From NCBI GenBank assembly GCA_045660865.1, contig JAZREP010000008.1, forward strand, positions 17,441 to 81,440: a stretch of 64,000 bases of DNA, read 5' to 3'. Below the pieces are notes generated by a model that was given only the letters and a program-made list of their open reading frames with translations, did no database searches and was not told where the DNA came from. Positions within the stretch are counted from its first letter, which is position 1. Every line of letters starts with the position of its first letter. Positions 16,114-23,883 of this stretch are shown here, in pieces. The DNA comes from CAZRRV01 sp045660865. GTDB lineage: Bacteria; Bacillota; Clostridia; Oscillospirales; Acutalibacteraceae. The position numbers and the translations under genes were made by a program.

Positions 16114-16662
16114 ATGAGTAAAGCATTAGGTATGGTTGAGCTTGCAACTGTATCTTGCGGTATAGGTGCTGCAGATATTCTTGTTAAGACAGCCGAGGTT
16201 GAAGTGCTTGAGGCACAAACGGTTTGTCCCGGTAAGTACATAGTTTTAATCAGCGGTGAGCTTAGTGCGGTACGTTCAGCTGTTGATGCTGCAAAACTGA
16301 AATTCACAAATAAGGTTATTGACAGTTTTGTTCTTGGCAACCCGCACGAGTCTATTTTCAAGGCAATCTACGCCGCAACCAATGTTCCCGATGTTAATGC
16401 GCTGGGCGTGTTTGAAACCTACACAGCAGCGTCGGCAATTTCAGCGGCTGATATAGCGGCAAAAACCGCACAGGTTGAATTGATTGAAATTCGCCTCGCT
16501 CGTGGTATGTGCGGAAAATCATATCTGCTTATTACCGGTGAGGTTTCGGCTGTTGAAGCTTCTATTGAAGCAGCCAAAGCTCATATCTCTGATGACGGCA
16601 TGTTCTTAGACAGTTATGTTATTGCAAGTCCCGATAAAAAGATTTGGGACGCAATTCTGTAA
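16114..16662 (+). CDS. BMC-T tandem-domain shell protein, PduT-like
   Basis: 182-residue protein with two BMC domains (about 1-90 and 95-182), forming a trimeric pseudohexamer. Seen: Cys38 in QTVCPGKY, the exact position of the [4Fe-4S]-ligand Cys of PduT, and an additional Cys133 in the second-domain pore loop (RGMCGKS). Each domain carries an ALG(M/V)(V/F)E start and I(S/T)GE(L/V)SAV element. PduT-type proteins are thought to conduct electrons through the shell, and the adjacent PduS-like gene is the expected partner. Starts 5 bases after the PduS-like stop. Confidence 0.92.
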   Translation: MSKALGMVELATVSCGIGAADILVKTAEVEVLEAQTVCPGKYIVLISGELSAVRSAVDAAKLKFTNKVIDSFVLGNPHESIFKAIYAATNVPDVNALGVFETYTAASAISAADIAAKTAQVELIEIRLARGMCGKSYLLITGEVSAVEASIEAAKAHISDDGMFLDSYVIASPDKKIWDAIL

Positions 16663-16705
16663 AAATTCCCCAGCTTTCGTAAATTCTTGAAGGAAGGAGA
16701 AAAGT

Positions 16706-17464
16706 ATGCTTGCTATCGAACGCCGAAATGCGATTTTGGCAAGGCTGGCAGCGGATGGAAAAGTAATTGTTGCAAATTTAAGTAATGAATTTGACGTTAC
16801 CGAAGAAACCATTCGTCGTGACCTTGAAAAACTGGAAAATGACGGCTTAGCCAAGAGAACTTATGGCGGTGCTGTTAAAAAGGATACATTTAATACTGAT
16901 TTACCCTTCCAGGTGCGCAAGCAAACTAATGTGGAGGATAAACAGGAAATAGCACTGAAAATAGCCTCCATGATAGAAGATGGCGACTATTTAATGCTGG
17001 ATGCCAGTACAACCGCACTTTATGTAGTTAAAAATATTTTAGAAAAGAAGCGTATAACAATAATAACCAACTCGGTTGAAATACTTATTGAGTTGGCAAA
17101 TAAAAATGATTGGAATGTTCTTTCCACAGGCGGTACATTAAAGCCGGGCAGCCTTTCCTTTGTAGGCCGCCACGCCGAAGATATGTTAAAAGAATTTCAC
17201 GTTGATATGGCAATTTTCTCTTGCAAGGGTATCGATATGGACCGTGGTCTTACCGATTCCAACGAGAAGGATACCGATATAAAGAGATGCATGCTGAAAG
17301 CAGCTAAGAAAAAAATCCTCGCAGTAGATGACACAAAATTTGATAGAATTTCCTTCACCCGTGTTTGTGATATGCGAGAAATTGATGTAGTAGTTACAAA
17401 CCGTGAGCCAAGTGAAAAATGGCAGCAGTATTTGAAAGAAACAAATACGGAGCTAGTGTATTAA
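16706..17464 (+). CDS. DeoR-family transcriptional regulator of the BMC locus
   Basis: 252-residue DeoR/GlpR-type regulator. Seen: N-terminal winged helix ERRNAILARLAADGKVIVANLSNEFDVTEETIRRDLEKLE with the DeoR signature around residues 20-45, TYGGAV hinge, then a ribose-5-P-isomerase-like sensor with LDASTTALYV, ITNS, STGGTL and a KILAVDDTKF motif. Family members are usually repressors released by sugar phosphates; fuculose-1-phosphate or DHAP would be logical but is inference. It lies inside the operon between shell and enzyme genes, implying autoregulation through the two similar BMC promoters. Strong SD GGAAGGAG. Confidence 0.88.
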   Translation: MLAIERRNAILARLAADGKVIVANLSNEFDVTEETIRRDLEKLENDGLAKRTYGGAVKKDTFNTDLPFQVRKQTNVEDKQEIALKIASMIEDGDYLMLDASTTALYVVKNILEKKRITIITNSVEILIELANKNDWNVLSTGGTLKPGSLSFVGRHAEDMLKEFHVDMAIFSCKGIDMDRGLTDSNEKDTDIKRCMLKAAKKKILAVDDTKFDRISFTRVCDMREIDVVVTNREPSEKWQQYLKETNTELVY

Positions 17465-17473
17465 GGAGTATTG

Positions 17474-18940
17474 ATGATGGCTGAATTTACAAGAGAACAG
17501 GTAGAAAATATAGTTCGCCAAATATTAGGTAATATAACAACTGAGTCTGCACCTGCACCTACGTCACAGTCGGATTATAGTGGTACAAAATACGGCAGCC
17601 GTAAGCTGATTGGTGTATTTGATGATATGAATAAGGCAATCGAGGCTGCTCAAACAGCTTACAAGGCTGTAAGGGCAATGTCGGTAGCCGAGCGTGAAAA
17701 CGTTATTACCGAAATCCGTCGTCTTTGCAGAGAGGAAGCTCCGATTATGGCTAAACTCGGTGTTGACGAAACAGGAATGGGTAAGGTTGAACACAAGCGT
17801 TTAAAACACGTTTTAGTTGCTAATAAGACTCCCGGTACAGAGGATATTACCGCCTATGCAAAAACCGGCGATAACGGATTAACATTGGTAGAAATGGCAC
17901 CTTTTGGAGTAATTGGTGCAATTACTCCCAGTACTAATCCAAGTGAAACTGTAATCTGCAACAGTATCGGTATGATAGCCGCAGGTAACGGTGTTGTCTT
18001 TAATCCTCACCCCAACGCAATTGCAACCTCTAACTATGCAGTTGACTTGGTTAACAGAGCAAGTAAACTGGCAGGCGGCCCTGAAATCCTTGTTACTTCT
18101 ATGGATAAACCTACATTAGAGTCTGCCGGTATTATGCAAAGCCATCCGTTAGTACGCCTTTTGGTTTGCACAGGCGGTCCAGGAGTAGTGCGTGCAGTAC
18201 TTTCCAGCGGTAAAAAGGCTATTGGCGCCGGCGCAGGTAATCCCCCTGTTATTGTAGATGATACCGCAGATATCCAAAAAGCAGGTAAGTATATTATTGA
18301 TGGTTGTACCTTTGATAATAATCTGCCCTGTATTGCTGAAAAAGAGGTTTTTGCTTTCAGTAATATTAAGGATGCGCTGATTGAAGCAATGAAGGAAAAC
18401 GGCGCTTATTTAATCAGCTCTCAACAGGCTGATGCCCTTGCTAATGTTGTTTTGGTTGATAAAGAAAACAAAAAGACCGGCAAAATCTCCAAAATTGTAA
18501 ATCGTGACTGTGTAGGTCGTGATGCAGATATACTCCTGTCAAAAATTGGCATAAAGGTAGGCAAAGAGGTTCGCTGTATAATTTGCGAAACTGACTTTAA
18601 CCACCTTTTTGTACAAGAAGAACTTATGATGCCGATTTTGCCGATTGTTAGCGTACGCAACATTGATGAGGCAATTGATTTAGCAGTAAAAGCCGAGCAC
18701 GGCTTTAGACATACTGCGCACATGCATTCTAAAAATATTGACAATCTTACCCGCTTTGCTCAAGCGGTTGAAACAACTATTTTCGTTAAGAATGCACCCA
18801 GCTATGCAGGTATCGGCTTCGGCGGTGAGGGACATGCAACCTTTACTATCGCAGGCCCCACAGGTGAGGGAATCACCTCTGCAAAAAGCTTTACCAGATT
18901 GCGCCGTTGCGTAATGGCAGACAGCTTCCGTATCATTTAA
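17474..18940 (+). CDS. CoA-acylating propionaldehyde dehydrogenase, PduP/EutE-like, BMC-targeted
   Basis: About 488-residue aldehyde dehydrogenase converting propionaldehyde + CoA + NAD to propionyl-CoA + NADH. Seen: N-terminal amphipathic helix FTREQVENIVRQILGNI and a Ser/Ala/Pro linker (typical encapsulation peptide), then the ALDH fold with ITPSTNPSETVICNS, TGGPGVVRAVLSSGKKAIGAGAGNPP, catalytic Cys near residue 286 (NNLPCIAEKE), and a GFGGEGHATFTIAG C-terminal region. These features are shared with PduP/EutE. Its NADH balances the alcohol dehydrogenase. Start: ATG 17474 or ATG 17477 after AAGGAG (17463-17468); I use the first. Confidence 0.92.
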   Translation: MMAEFTREQVENIVRQILGNITTESAPAPTSQSDYSGTKYGSRKLIGVFDDMNKAIEAAQTAYKAVRAMSVAERENVITEIRRLCREEAPIMAKLGVDETGMGKVEHKRLKHVLVANKTPGTEDITAYAKTGDNGLTLVEMAPFGVIGAITPSTNPSETVICNSIGMIAAGNGVVFNPHPNAIATSNYAVDLVNRASKLAGGPEILVTSMDKPTLESAGIMQSHPLVRLLVCTGGPGVVRAVLSSGKKAIGAGAGNPPVIVDDTADIQKAGKYIIDGCTFDNNLPCIAEKEVFAFSNIKDALIEAMKENGAYLISSQQADALANVVLVDKENKKTGKISKIVNRDCVGRDADILLSKIGIKVGKEVRCIICETDFNHLFVQEELMMPILPIVSVRNIDEAIDLAVKAEHGFRHTAHMHSKNIDNLTRFAQAVETTIFVKNAPSYAGIGFGGEGHATFTIAGPTGEGITSAKSFTRLRRCVMADSFRII

Positions 18941-18956
18941 TTATTGAGGTGAAATT

Positions 18957-19607
18957 ATGGATACATCAATCAATGTGATTGCCGAATCCATTTGCAGAAT
19001 TATTAAGGAAAATCAAGGATTGTCTGCAAATTCAGACAACCAAGTGCCAATCGGAATTTCGAACAGACATATCCATTTATCACGTCAGGATGTGGATACT
19101 CTGTTTGGCGCAGGTTATCAGTTACAACCAATAAAAGATTTAAGCCAGCCGGGACAATACGCCTGTAAAGAGTGTTTGACTATTGTTGGACCCTCTTTAA
19201 AACCTATTGAAAATGTGCGTGTACTCGGTCCTGAGCGTAAGGCAAGCCAAGTTGAAATCTCCAAAACCGATTCCTATGTTTTAAAAGTTAAACCTCCTGT
19301 AAGGGAATCGGGCAATATCTCAGGCTCTGCTCCAATTACCATAATAGGTCCCAAGGGAATAGTCACTTTGAAGGAAGGGTGTATTATTGCCAATCGCCAT
19401 ATCCATATGAGCGAGGAAGAGGGCAGAGCCTTTGGTATTAAAGACGGAGAATATGTAACGGTTGATGCAAATGGTACAAGACGTACTAGGTTTTATGATG
19501 TCCAAGTAAGAGTGCATAAAGACTTCCGCTTGGAAATGCATCTCGATACCGACGACGCTAATGCCGCAGGTCTTAATAATGGAGATAAGGTAATTATTAC
19601 AAAATAG
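18957..19607 (+). CDS. pduL: PduL-type phosphate propanoyltransferase, BMC-targeted
   Basis: 216-residue PduL phosphotransacylase converting propionyl-CoA + Pi to propionyl-phosphate and recycling CoA in the lumen. Seen: an N-terminal helix (INVIAESICRIIKEN, about 5-19) and linker resembling an encapsulation peptide, then the two PduL beta-barrel domains with zinc-ligand motifs SNRHIHLS (about 37) and ANRHIHMS (about 145), and MHLDTDDANAAG near the end. Last gene of the locus, followed by a strong terminator. No propionate kinase is present, so ATP formation must use an acetate/propionate kinase encoded elsewhere. Confidence 0.92.
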   Translation: MDTSINVIAESICRIIKENQGLSANSDNQVPIGISNRHIHLSRQDVDTLFGAGYQLQPIKDLSQPGQYACKECLTIVGPSLKPIENVRVLGPERKASQVEISKTDSYVLKVKPPVRESGNISGSAPITIIGPKGIVTLKEGCIIANRHIHMSEEEGRAFGIKDGEYVTVDANGTRRTRFYDVQVRVHKDFRLEMHLDTDDANAAGLNNGDKVIITK

Positions 19608-19639
19608 AACAAGGGTGCAAACGCACCCTTGTTTTTTTA
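19608..19639 (+). terminator. Terminator at the end of the BMC locus
   Basis: Perfect 11-bp inverted repeat (19608-19618 with 19623-19633), 4-nt AAAC loop, followed by seven T. The convergent asnB ends beside it. Confidence 0.92.
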
Positions 19640-21469
19640 TTTTATTTTAATTTTATAATGCTCTAACCAGTAGTTTAGTTGCACAAAATAGGCTATGGTT
19701 TGCGGTGTGGTCATTAGCTGGCCGTACCAAGGTGTTTGTCGGTCGGTACGAAGCAATTCCTTTAACCGCTCCTTCTTTGCAATCTGTAAAAGCGGACTGC
19801 TTGGATTGGATAGTATTTCTTCAAGCATTCGTGATACAGTCTGTCTGTAAACAGGGTGGTGGGTTTTCGGGTACGGGCTTTTCTTTCGCCACAAAACCTC
19901 GTCTGGCAAAAGGCCTTTTACCGCCTCTCGCAAAAGTCCTTTTTCGTAGCCTTTGTAGTCCTTATATTCCCAGGGTACTCGGTATAAATACTCCGCAATA
20001 CGATAATCGCAGAAGGGAACTCGCACCTCTAAACCGTTATACATACTCATTCTGTCCTTGCGGTCGAGTAGTGTTTGCATAAACCAATCTAAATTAAGCC
20101 GCATCATTTCTTTCATTCTTGATTCGGTTTCGCTTAAATTAGATACCTTGTGAGTGTCTTTTACTGTGTGATTATATCGGGCATTAACATATTCGTGCGG
20201 CTCTATTTTTTCGGCAAGCCAATCGTTTAAAAAGCTGTAGCGGTAATCTGTGGATTGCGCCCAGGGGAAACCATAGCGCATACGGATTTCCTTATCTCTG
20301 TACCAAGGATAACCGCCGAAAATCTCATCTGCACACTCGCCGGATAGTGCCACGGTGCAATGCTTTTTAATTTCTTTGCAAAACAGTAGTAAGGAGGAAT
20401 CCACATCTGCCATACCGGGTAAATCTCTTGCCTCTACTGCTGCATAAAGCGCATTTGCTACATCCTCAGAGTCCAAAACAACCAAATGGTTTTCAACCTG
20501 TAAATATTCGTTCATTTTTTGAATGTATGAGGAATCGGCATTGGGTTGGAATTTACTTGTTTTAAAGTATTTATCATTATCACGATAATCAAGTGAAAAT
20601 GTCATTAACTTTTTGCCACAGTTTTTCATATACCGTGCTGAAACCGAGGAAATAATACTGGAATCTAAGCCGCCCGAAAGAAAGGTGCCGACAGGCACAT
20701 CAGAAACCAGCTGCCACTCTATTGCATCGGTGACTAATGAACGCACTTTTTCTACAGTTTCGGGGAAACTGTCGGTATGTGGAGCATCGGTTAATGACCA
20801 ATATTTTTCTATTTTCAAACCGTCACGGTCAAAATAGCCACGGCAAGCAGGTGGCAGCTCGGCAATATCTTTGAAAATGCCGTTCCCGGATGTGCGCCCC
20901 GGACCGATTAGCATAATTTCTGCAATTGAGTTTTTATCAATTTCGGGCTCAATTTTTTTGTGCTCTAATAAGCTCTTGATTTCTGAAGCGAATATAAAAG
21001 AACCCTCTTTAAGTGCATAGAAAAATGGTTTAACACCTATTCTGTCCCTTGCTATAAAAAGACGTTTTTCAGCCTCGTCATAGATACAGAAGGCAAAAAT
21101 GCCGTTGAATTGTGTTACACATTCAGCGCCCCAAGCAACGAAGGACTTTAATATTACTTCGGTGTCGGAATGGCCTTTAAAAGTAAAGCCTAAATCAATT
21201 AGCTTTTGCCGAATTTCATCTGTGTTGTACAATTCGCCGTTGTAAACAATGGTATATTCACCTTTTTCGGACAAAAAGGTCATGGGCTGCTTGCCGTTTT
21301 CAATATCAATAACCGCCAAGCGCCTGTGCAATAAAGCACAACATTCCTTTAAATATATACCACTGTCATCAGGACCCCTGCGGGATAAAACCGAGGTCAT
21401 ATTTTTGTACATTTCTCTGTTTTGCTCTAAAGATTCTTTAAAATTGATTTCTCCTGCAATACCGCACAT
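19637..21469 (-). CDS. asnB: Asparagine synthase (glutamine-hydrolysing)
   Basis: About 610-residue class II glutamine amidotransferase forming asparagine from aspartate, ATP and glutamine. Seen: N-terminal nucleophile Cys2 (MCGIAGEINF), SRRGPDDSG and HRRLAVIDIENGKQPM of the glutaminase domain, then the synthetase PP-loop SGGLDSS and SGECADEIFGGYPWY. The ORF is open upstream to 21487, but the Met directly before the required Cys (21469) has a good SD (TTGGAG, 8-base spacing), so that start is right. Stands alone. An inverted repeat AGTATTTTA/TAAAATACT lies 36-67 bases upstream. Confidence 0.95.
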   Translation of the reverse strand: MCGIAGEINFKESLEQNREMYKNMTSVLSRRGPDDSGIYLKECCALLHRRLAVIDIENGKQPMTFLSEKGEYTIVYNGELYNTDEIRQKLIDLGFTFKGHSDTEVILKSFVAWGAECVTQFNGIFAFCIYDEAEKRLFIARDRIGVKPFFYALKEGSFIFASEIKSLLEHKKIEPEIDKNSIAEIMLIGPGRTSGNGIFKDIAELPPACRGYFDRDGLKIEKYWSLTDAPHTDSFPETVEKVRSLVTDAIEWQLVSDVPVGTFLSGGLDSSIISSVSARYMKNCGKKLMTFSLDYRDNDKYFKTSKFQPNADSSYIQKMNEYLQVENHLVVLDSEDVANALYAAVEARDLPGMADVDSSLLLFCKEIKKHCTVALSGECADEIFGGYPWYRDKEIRMRYGFPWAQSTDYRYSFLNDWLAEKIEPHEYVNARYNHTVKDTHKVSNLSETESRMKEMMRLNLDWFMQTLLDRKDRMSMYNGLEVRVPFCDYRIAEYLYRVPWEYKDYKGYEKGLLREAVKGLLPDEVLWRKKSPYPKTHHPVYRQTVSRMLEEILSNPSSPLLQIAKKERLKELLRTDRQTPWYGQLMTTPQTIAYFVQLNYWLEHYKIKIK

Positions 21470-21504
21470 ATAAAAAACTCCAATCATAAGTTGCTGGATT
21501 CACG

Positions 21505-21536
21505 AGTATTTTAACAAAGCCACAGCGTAAAATACT
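21505..21536. repeat. Inverted repeat upstream of asnB
   Basis: Perfect 9-bp arms AGTATTTTA (21505-21513) and TAAAATACT (21528-21536), 14-base spacer, no T-run. It lies in the asnB leader or promoter region and could be an operator or mRNA stem. Confidence 0.45.
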
Positions 21537-21607
21537 TGTTTCAAAATCTGATTCAAGTTTAAATGCTTTGGCTATTTTATTATATGCAAAAACAGAAAAA
21601 ATGTGCG

Positions 21608-21640
21608 CAAAAAAAGCAAGGCATTCACCTTGCTTTTTTT
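21608..21640 (-). terminator. Terminator after nfnB
   Basis: Inverted repeat AAAAAAGCAAGG / CCTTGCTTTTTT around CATTCA. Read on the minus strand it ends in a T-run just after the NfnB stop. Confidence 0.88.
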
Positions 21641-23027
21641 ATTTGCTCGAAAGTGTATTGTCAATATCCTCTGCGGCAGTTTTGCCGGCACCCATTGCCA
21701 AAATTACCGTTGCGGCGCCTGTAACAGCGTCTCCGCCCGCCCAGACCATATCACGGGTGGTTTTACCGGTTTTGCTATCGGCAATTATGCCGCCCCATTT
21801 TTCGGTGTCAAGCCCGCTCGTTGTTGATTTAATCAGCGGATTGGGGGATGTACCGATAGACATAATAACGCAATCTACAGGATAAGTAGTTTGCTTGCCT
21901 TCAATCGCGCGGATAACCGAGCGCCCGTCGGCACCCGGTGCAGTAACCTCCATATTATCACAGACCATAGCGGTTACATTGCCGTTTTCATCACCCAAGA
22001 TTTCACAAGGATTGGTTAAAAATTTGAAGATAATGCCTTCTTCCTTTGCGTGCTCAATTTCCTCAGCACGGGCAGGGAGGTCATTCTCGGTGCGGCGGTA
22101 TATAATATATACGTTTTTAGCACCTAAACGCTTGGCGCATCGTGCCGCATCCATAGCCACGTTTCCGCCGCCAACAACTGCAACGTTTTCGGCTTTGAGT
22201 ATCGGTGTATCTGCATCGTCTTTATAAGCTTTCATAAGGTTTATTCTGGTTAAAACCTCATTCGCCGAGAAAACACCTTTAAGGTTTTCACCCTTAATAT
22301 TCATAAACCTCGGCAAACCGGCACCGGAGCCGATAAATACAGCATCAAAGCCCATCTCGAACAGTTCATCAACCGAAAGTGTTCTGCCGATTATCATATT
22401 TGTTTCAAGCTTTACGCCGAGTGCTTTTAAGTTTTCAATCTCTTTTTCAACAATTGATTTAGGCAAACGAAATTCTGGAATACCGTATACAAGCACACCG
22501 CCGGCTAAATGTAATGCTTCAAAAATCGTGACGGCATAGCCTTTTTTCGCAAGAGTGCCGGCACAAGAAAGACCGGCAGGACCCGAACCTATTACCGCAA
22601 CCTTTTTGCCGTTGGGCTTAAGAGGTTTTGGTGTCTGCTTTAGGTGGCTGTTGTAATAATCTGCCACAAAACGTTCTAATCGGCCGATACCTACGCTTTC
22701 GCCCTTGACAGCGCGTACACACTTAGCCTCGCACTGTACCTCTTGCGGACAAACACGGCCGCAAACTGCGGGCAAGCAAGAGGATTCTTGTATAATTTCG
22801 TAAGCCTTTATAAATTCACCATTTGCTATTTGGGCAATAAAATCAGGTATTTTAATACCAACAGGGCAACCGGATACACAAGGCTTATTTTTGCAGTTTA
22901 AACAGCGGTTAGCTTCGGCTATTGCAGTAGCTTCATCATATCCTAATGTTACCTCATTGAAATTAGAGTTCCTGATTTCAGGGTCTTGGGTAGGCATAGG
23001 ATTGCGAAGAGGAGACATATTAGGCAT
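21639..23027 (-). CDS. nfnB: NfnB-like large subunit (glutamate-synthase small-subunit family)
   Basis: 462-residue FAD/NADPH and Fe/S protein. Seen: an N-terminal Cys-rich region for two [4Fe-4S] clusters (RCLNCKNKPCVSGCPVGI and CGRVCPQEVQCEAKCV), GSGPAGLSCA FAD site, and a second Rossmann GGGNVAMDAARCA. By itself it looks like GltD, but the adjacent upstream ferredoxin-reductase-like gene gives the NfnAB arrangement: NADH-dependent reduced ferredoxin:NADP oxidoreductase, an electron-bifurcating cytoplasmic complex of anaerobes. Begins 2 bases after NfnA; the SD AAGGAGG is inside the NfnA C-terminus. Confidence 0.87.
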   Translation of the reverse strand: MPNMSPLRNPMPTQDPEIRNSNFNEVTLGYDEATAIAEANRCLNCKNKPCVSGCPVGIKIPDFIAQIANGEFIKAYEIIQESSCLPAVCGRVCPQEVQCEAKCVRAVKGESVGIGRLERFVADYYNSHLKQTPKPLKPNGKKVAVIGSGPAGLSCAGTLAKKGYAVTIFEALHLAGGVLVYGIPEFRLPKSIVEKEIENLKALGVKLETNMIIGRTLSVDELFEMGFDAVFIGSGAGLPRFMNIKGENLKGVFSANEVLTRINLMKAYKDDADTPILKAENVAVVGGGNVAMDAARCAKRLGAKNVYIIYRRTENDLPARAEEIEHAKEEGIIFKFLTNPCEILGDENGNVTAMVCDNMEVTAPGADGRSVIRAIEGKQTTYPVDCVIMSIGTSPNPLIKSTTSGLDTEKWGGIIADSKTGKTTRDMVWAGGDAVTGAATVILAMGAGKTAAEDIDNTLSSK

Positions 23028-23029
23028 AG

Positions 23030-23872
23030 CTACTCTACCTCCTTACAAAGCAGGTTGCATAACTTGTCGTAAGCGTGGCGCTCCTGCTGCTTATAAATAC
23101 TGCTGCGAGAAATAGCCTCGTCAAAATCTATTTCGTGTGCATCAAAATCAGGCCCATCAACACAGGCAAATCTTGTTTGCCCATTAACAGTAAGACGGCA
23201 ACCACCGCACATACCTGTTCCGTCAATCATAATGGGGTTCATACTTGCGGTAGTTTTAATGCCGTGCTTCTTTGTTAGTTTGGCAACAAATTTCATCATA
23301 GGCAAGGGACCAATTGTAATAACCTCGTCATAAGCGTTGCCGCCTAAAATAAGTTGCTCTAAAGCATTAGTAACCAGACCTTTTTCACCGTAACTGCCGT
23401 CATCGGTCATTACTTTCAAAAGGTCGCTATTTTCTTTAAATTTATCTTCTAAAATTACAAGGTCAGAGTTGCGAAAACCAATAATTGAATGAACTTGGCA
23501 GCCCATTTGGTGCAGTTTTTTAGCAATAGGGTAAGCAATGGCACAGCCAACGCCGCCACCCACAACTGCAACCTTTTTTAATCCGTCAAGCTTTGTGGGT
23601 TTGCCAAGCGGTCCTGCAAAATCGCAAAGAGAGTCACCGATATCTAAGGCGTTCAACTTTTTAGTAGTTGCACCTACAATTTGAAAAATAATCGTAATAG
23701 TACCTTTTTGGCGGTCATAATCTGCAATTGTTAAGGGGATTCGCTCACCCTCATCATCTACACGCAGAATGATAAATTGACCGGGTTGGGCCTTTTTAGC
23801 AATCAGCGGGGCCTCAACCTCTATTGATGATACAAAGGGGTTTAATACCTCTTTGTTCACGATTCTGTACAT
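23030..23872 (-). CDS. nfnA: NfnA-like small subunit (FAD/NAD and [2Fe-2S])
   Basis: 280-residue ferredoxin-NADP reductase-family subunit. Seen: an N-terminal flavin barrel (IPLTIADYD), VGGGVGCAIAYPIAKKL nucleotide motif, and a C-terminal [2Fe-2S] motif DGTGMCGGCRLTVNGQTRFACVDGP, as in NfnA and in PyrK/sulfide dehydrogenase beta subunits. Paired with NfnB, it exchanges electrons between ferredoxin, NADH and NADPH. In a propanediol/fucose fermenter this links NADPH supply to ferredoxin pools. Gene order nfnA-nfnB is the usual one. Confidence 0.87.
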   Translation of the reverse strand: MYRIVNKEVLNPFVSSIEVEAPLIAKKAQPGQFIILRVDDEGERIPLTIADYDRQKGTITIIFQIVGATTKKLNALDIGDSLCDFAGPLGKPTKLDGLKKVAVVGGGVGCAIAYPIAKKLHQMGCQVHSIIGFRNSDLVILEDKFKENSDLLKVMTDDGSYGEKGLVTNALEQLILGGNAYDEVITIGPLPMMKFVAKLTKKHGIKTTASMNPIMIDGTGMCGGCRLTVNGQTRFACVDGPDFDAHEIDFDEAISRSSIYKQQERHAYDKLCNLLCKEVE

Positions 23873-23883
23873 TTACTTAAATT

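Noticed and set aside
19705..20082. 125-aa plus-strand ORF inside asnB
   Set aside because: It lies fully antisense within a conserved gene, has no SD and no recognisable family; a frame shadow.
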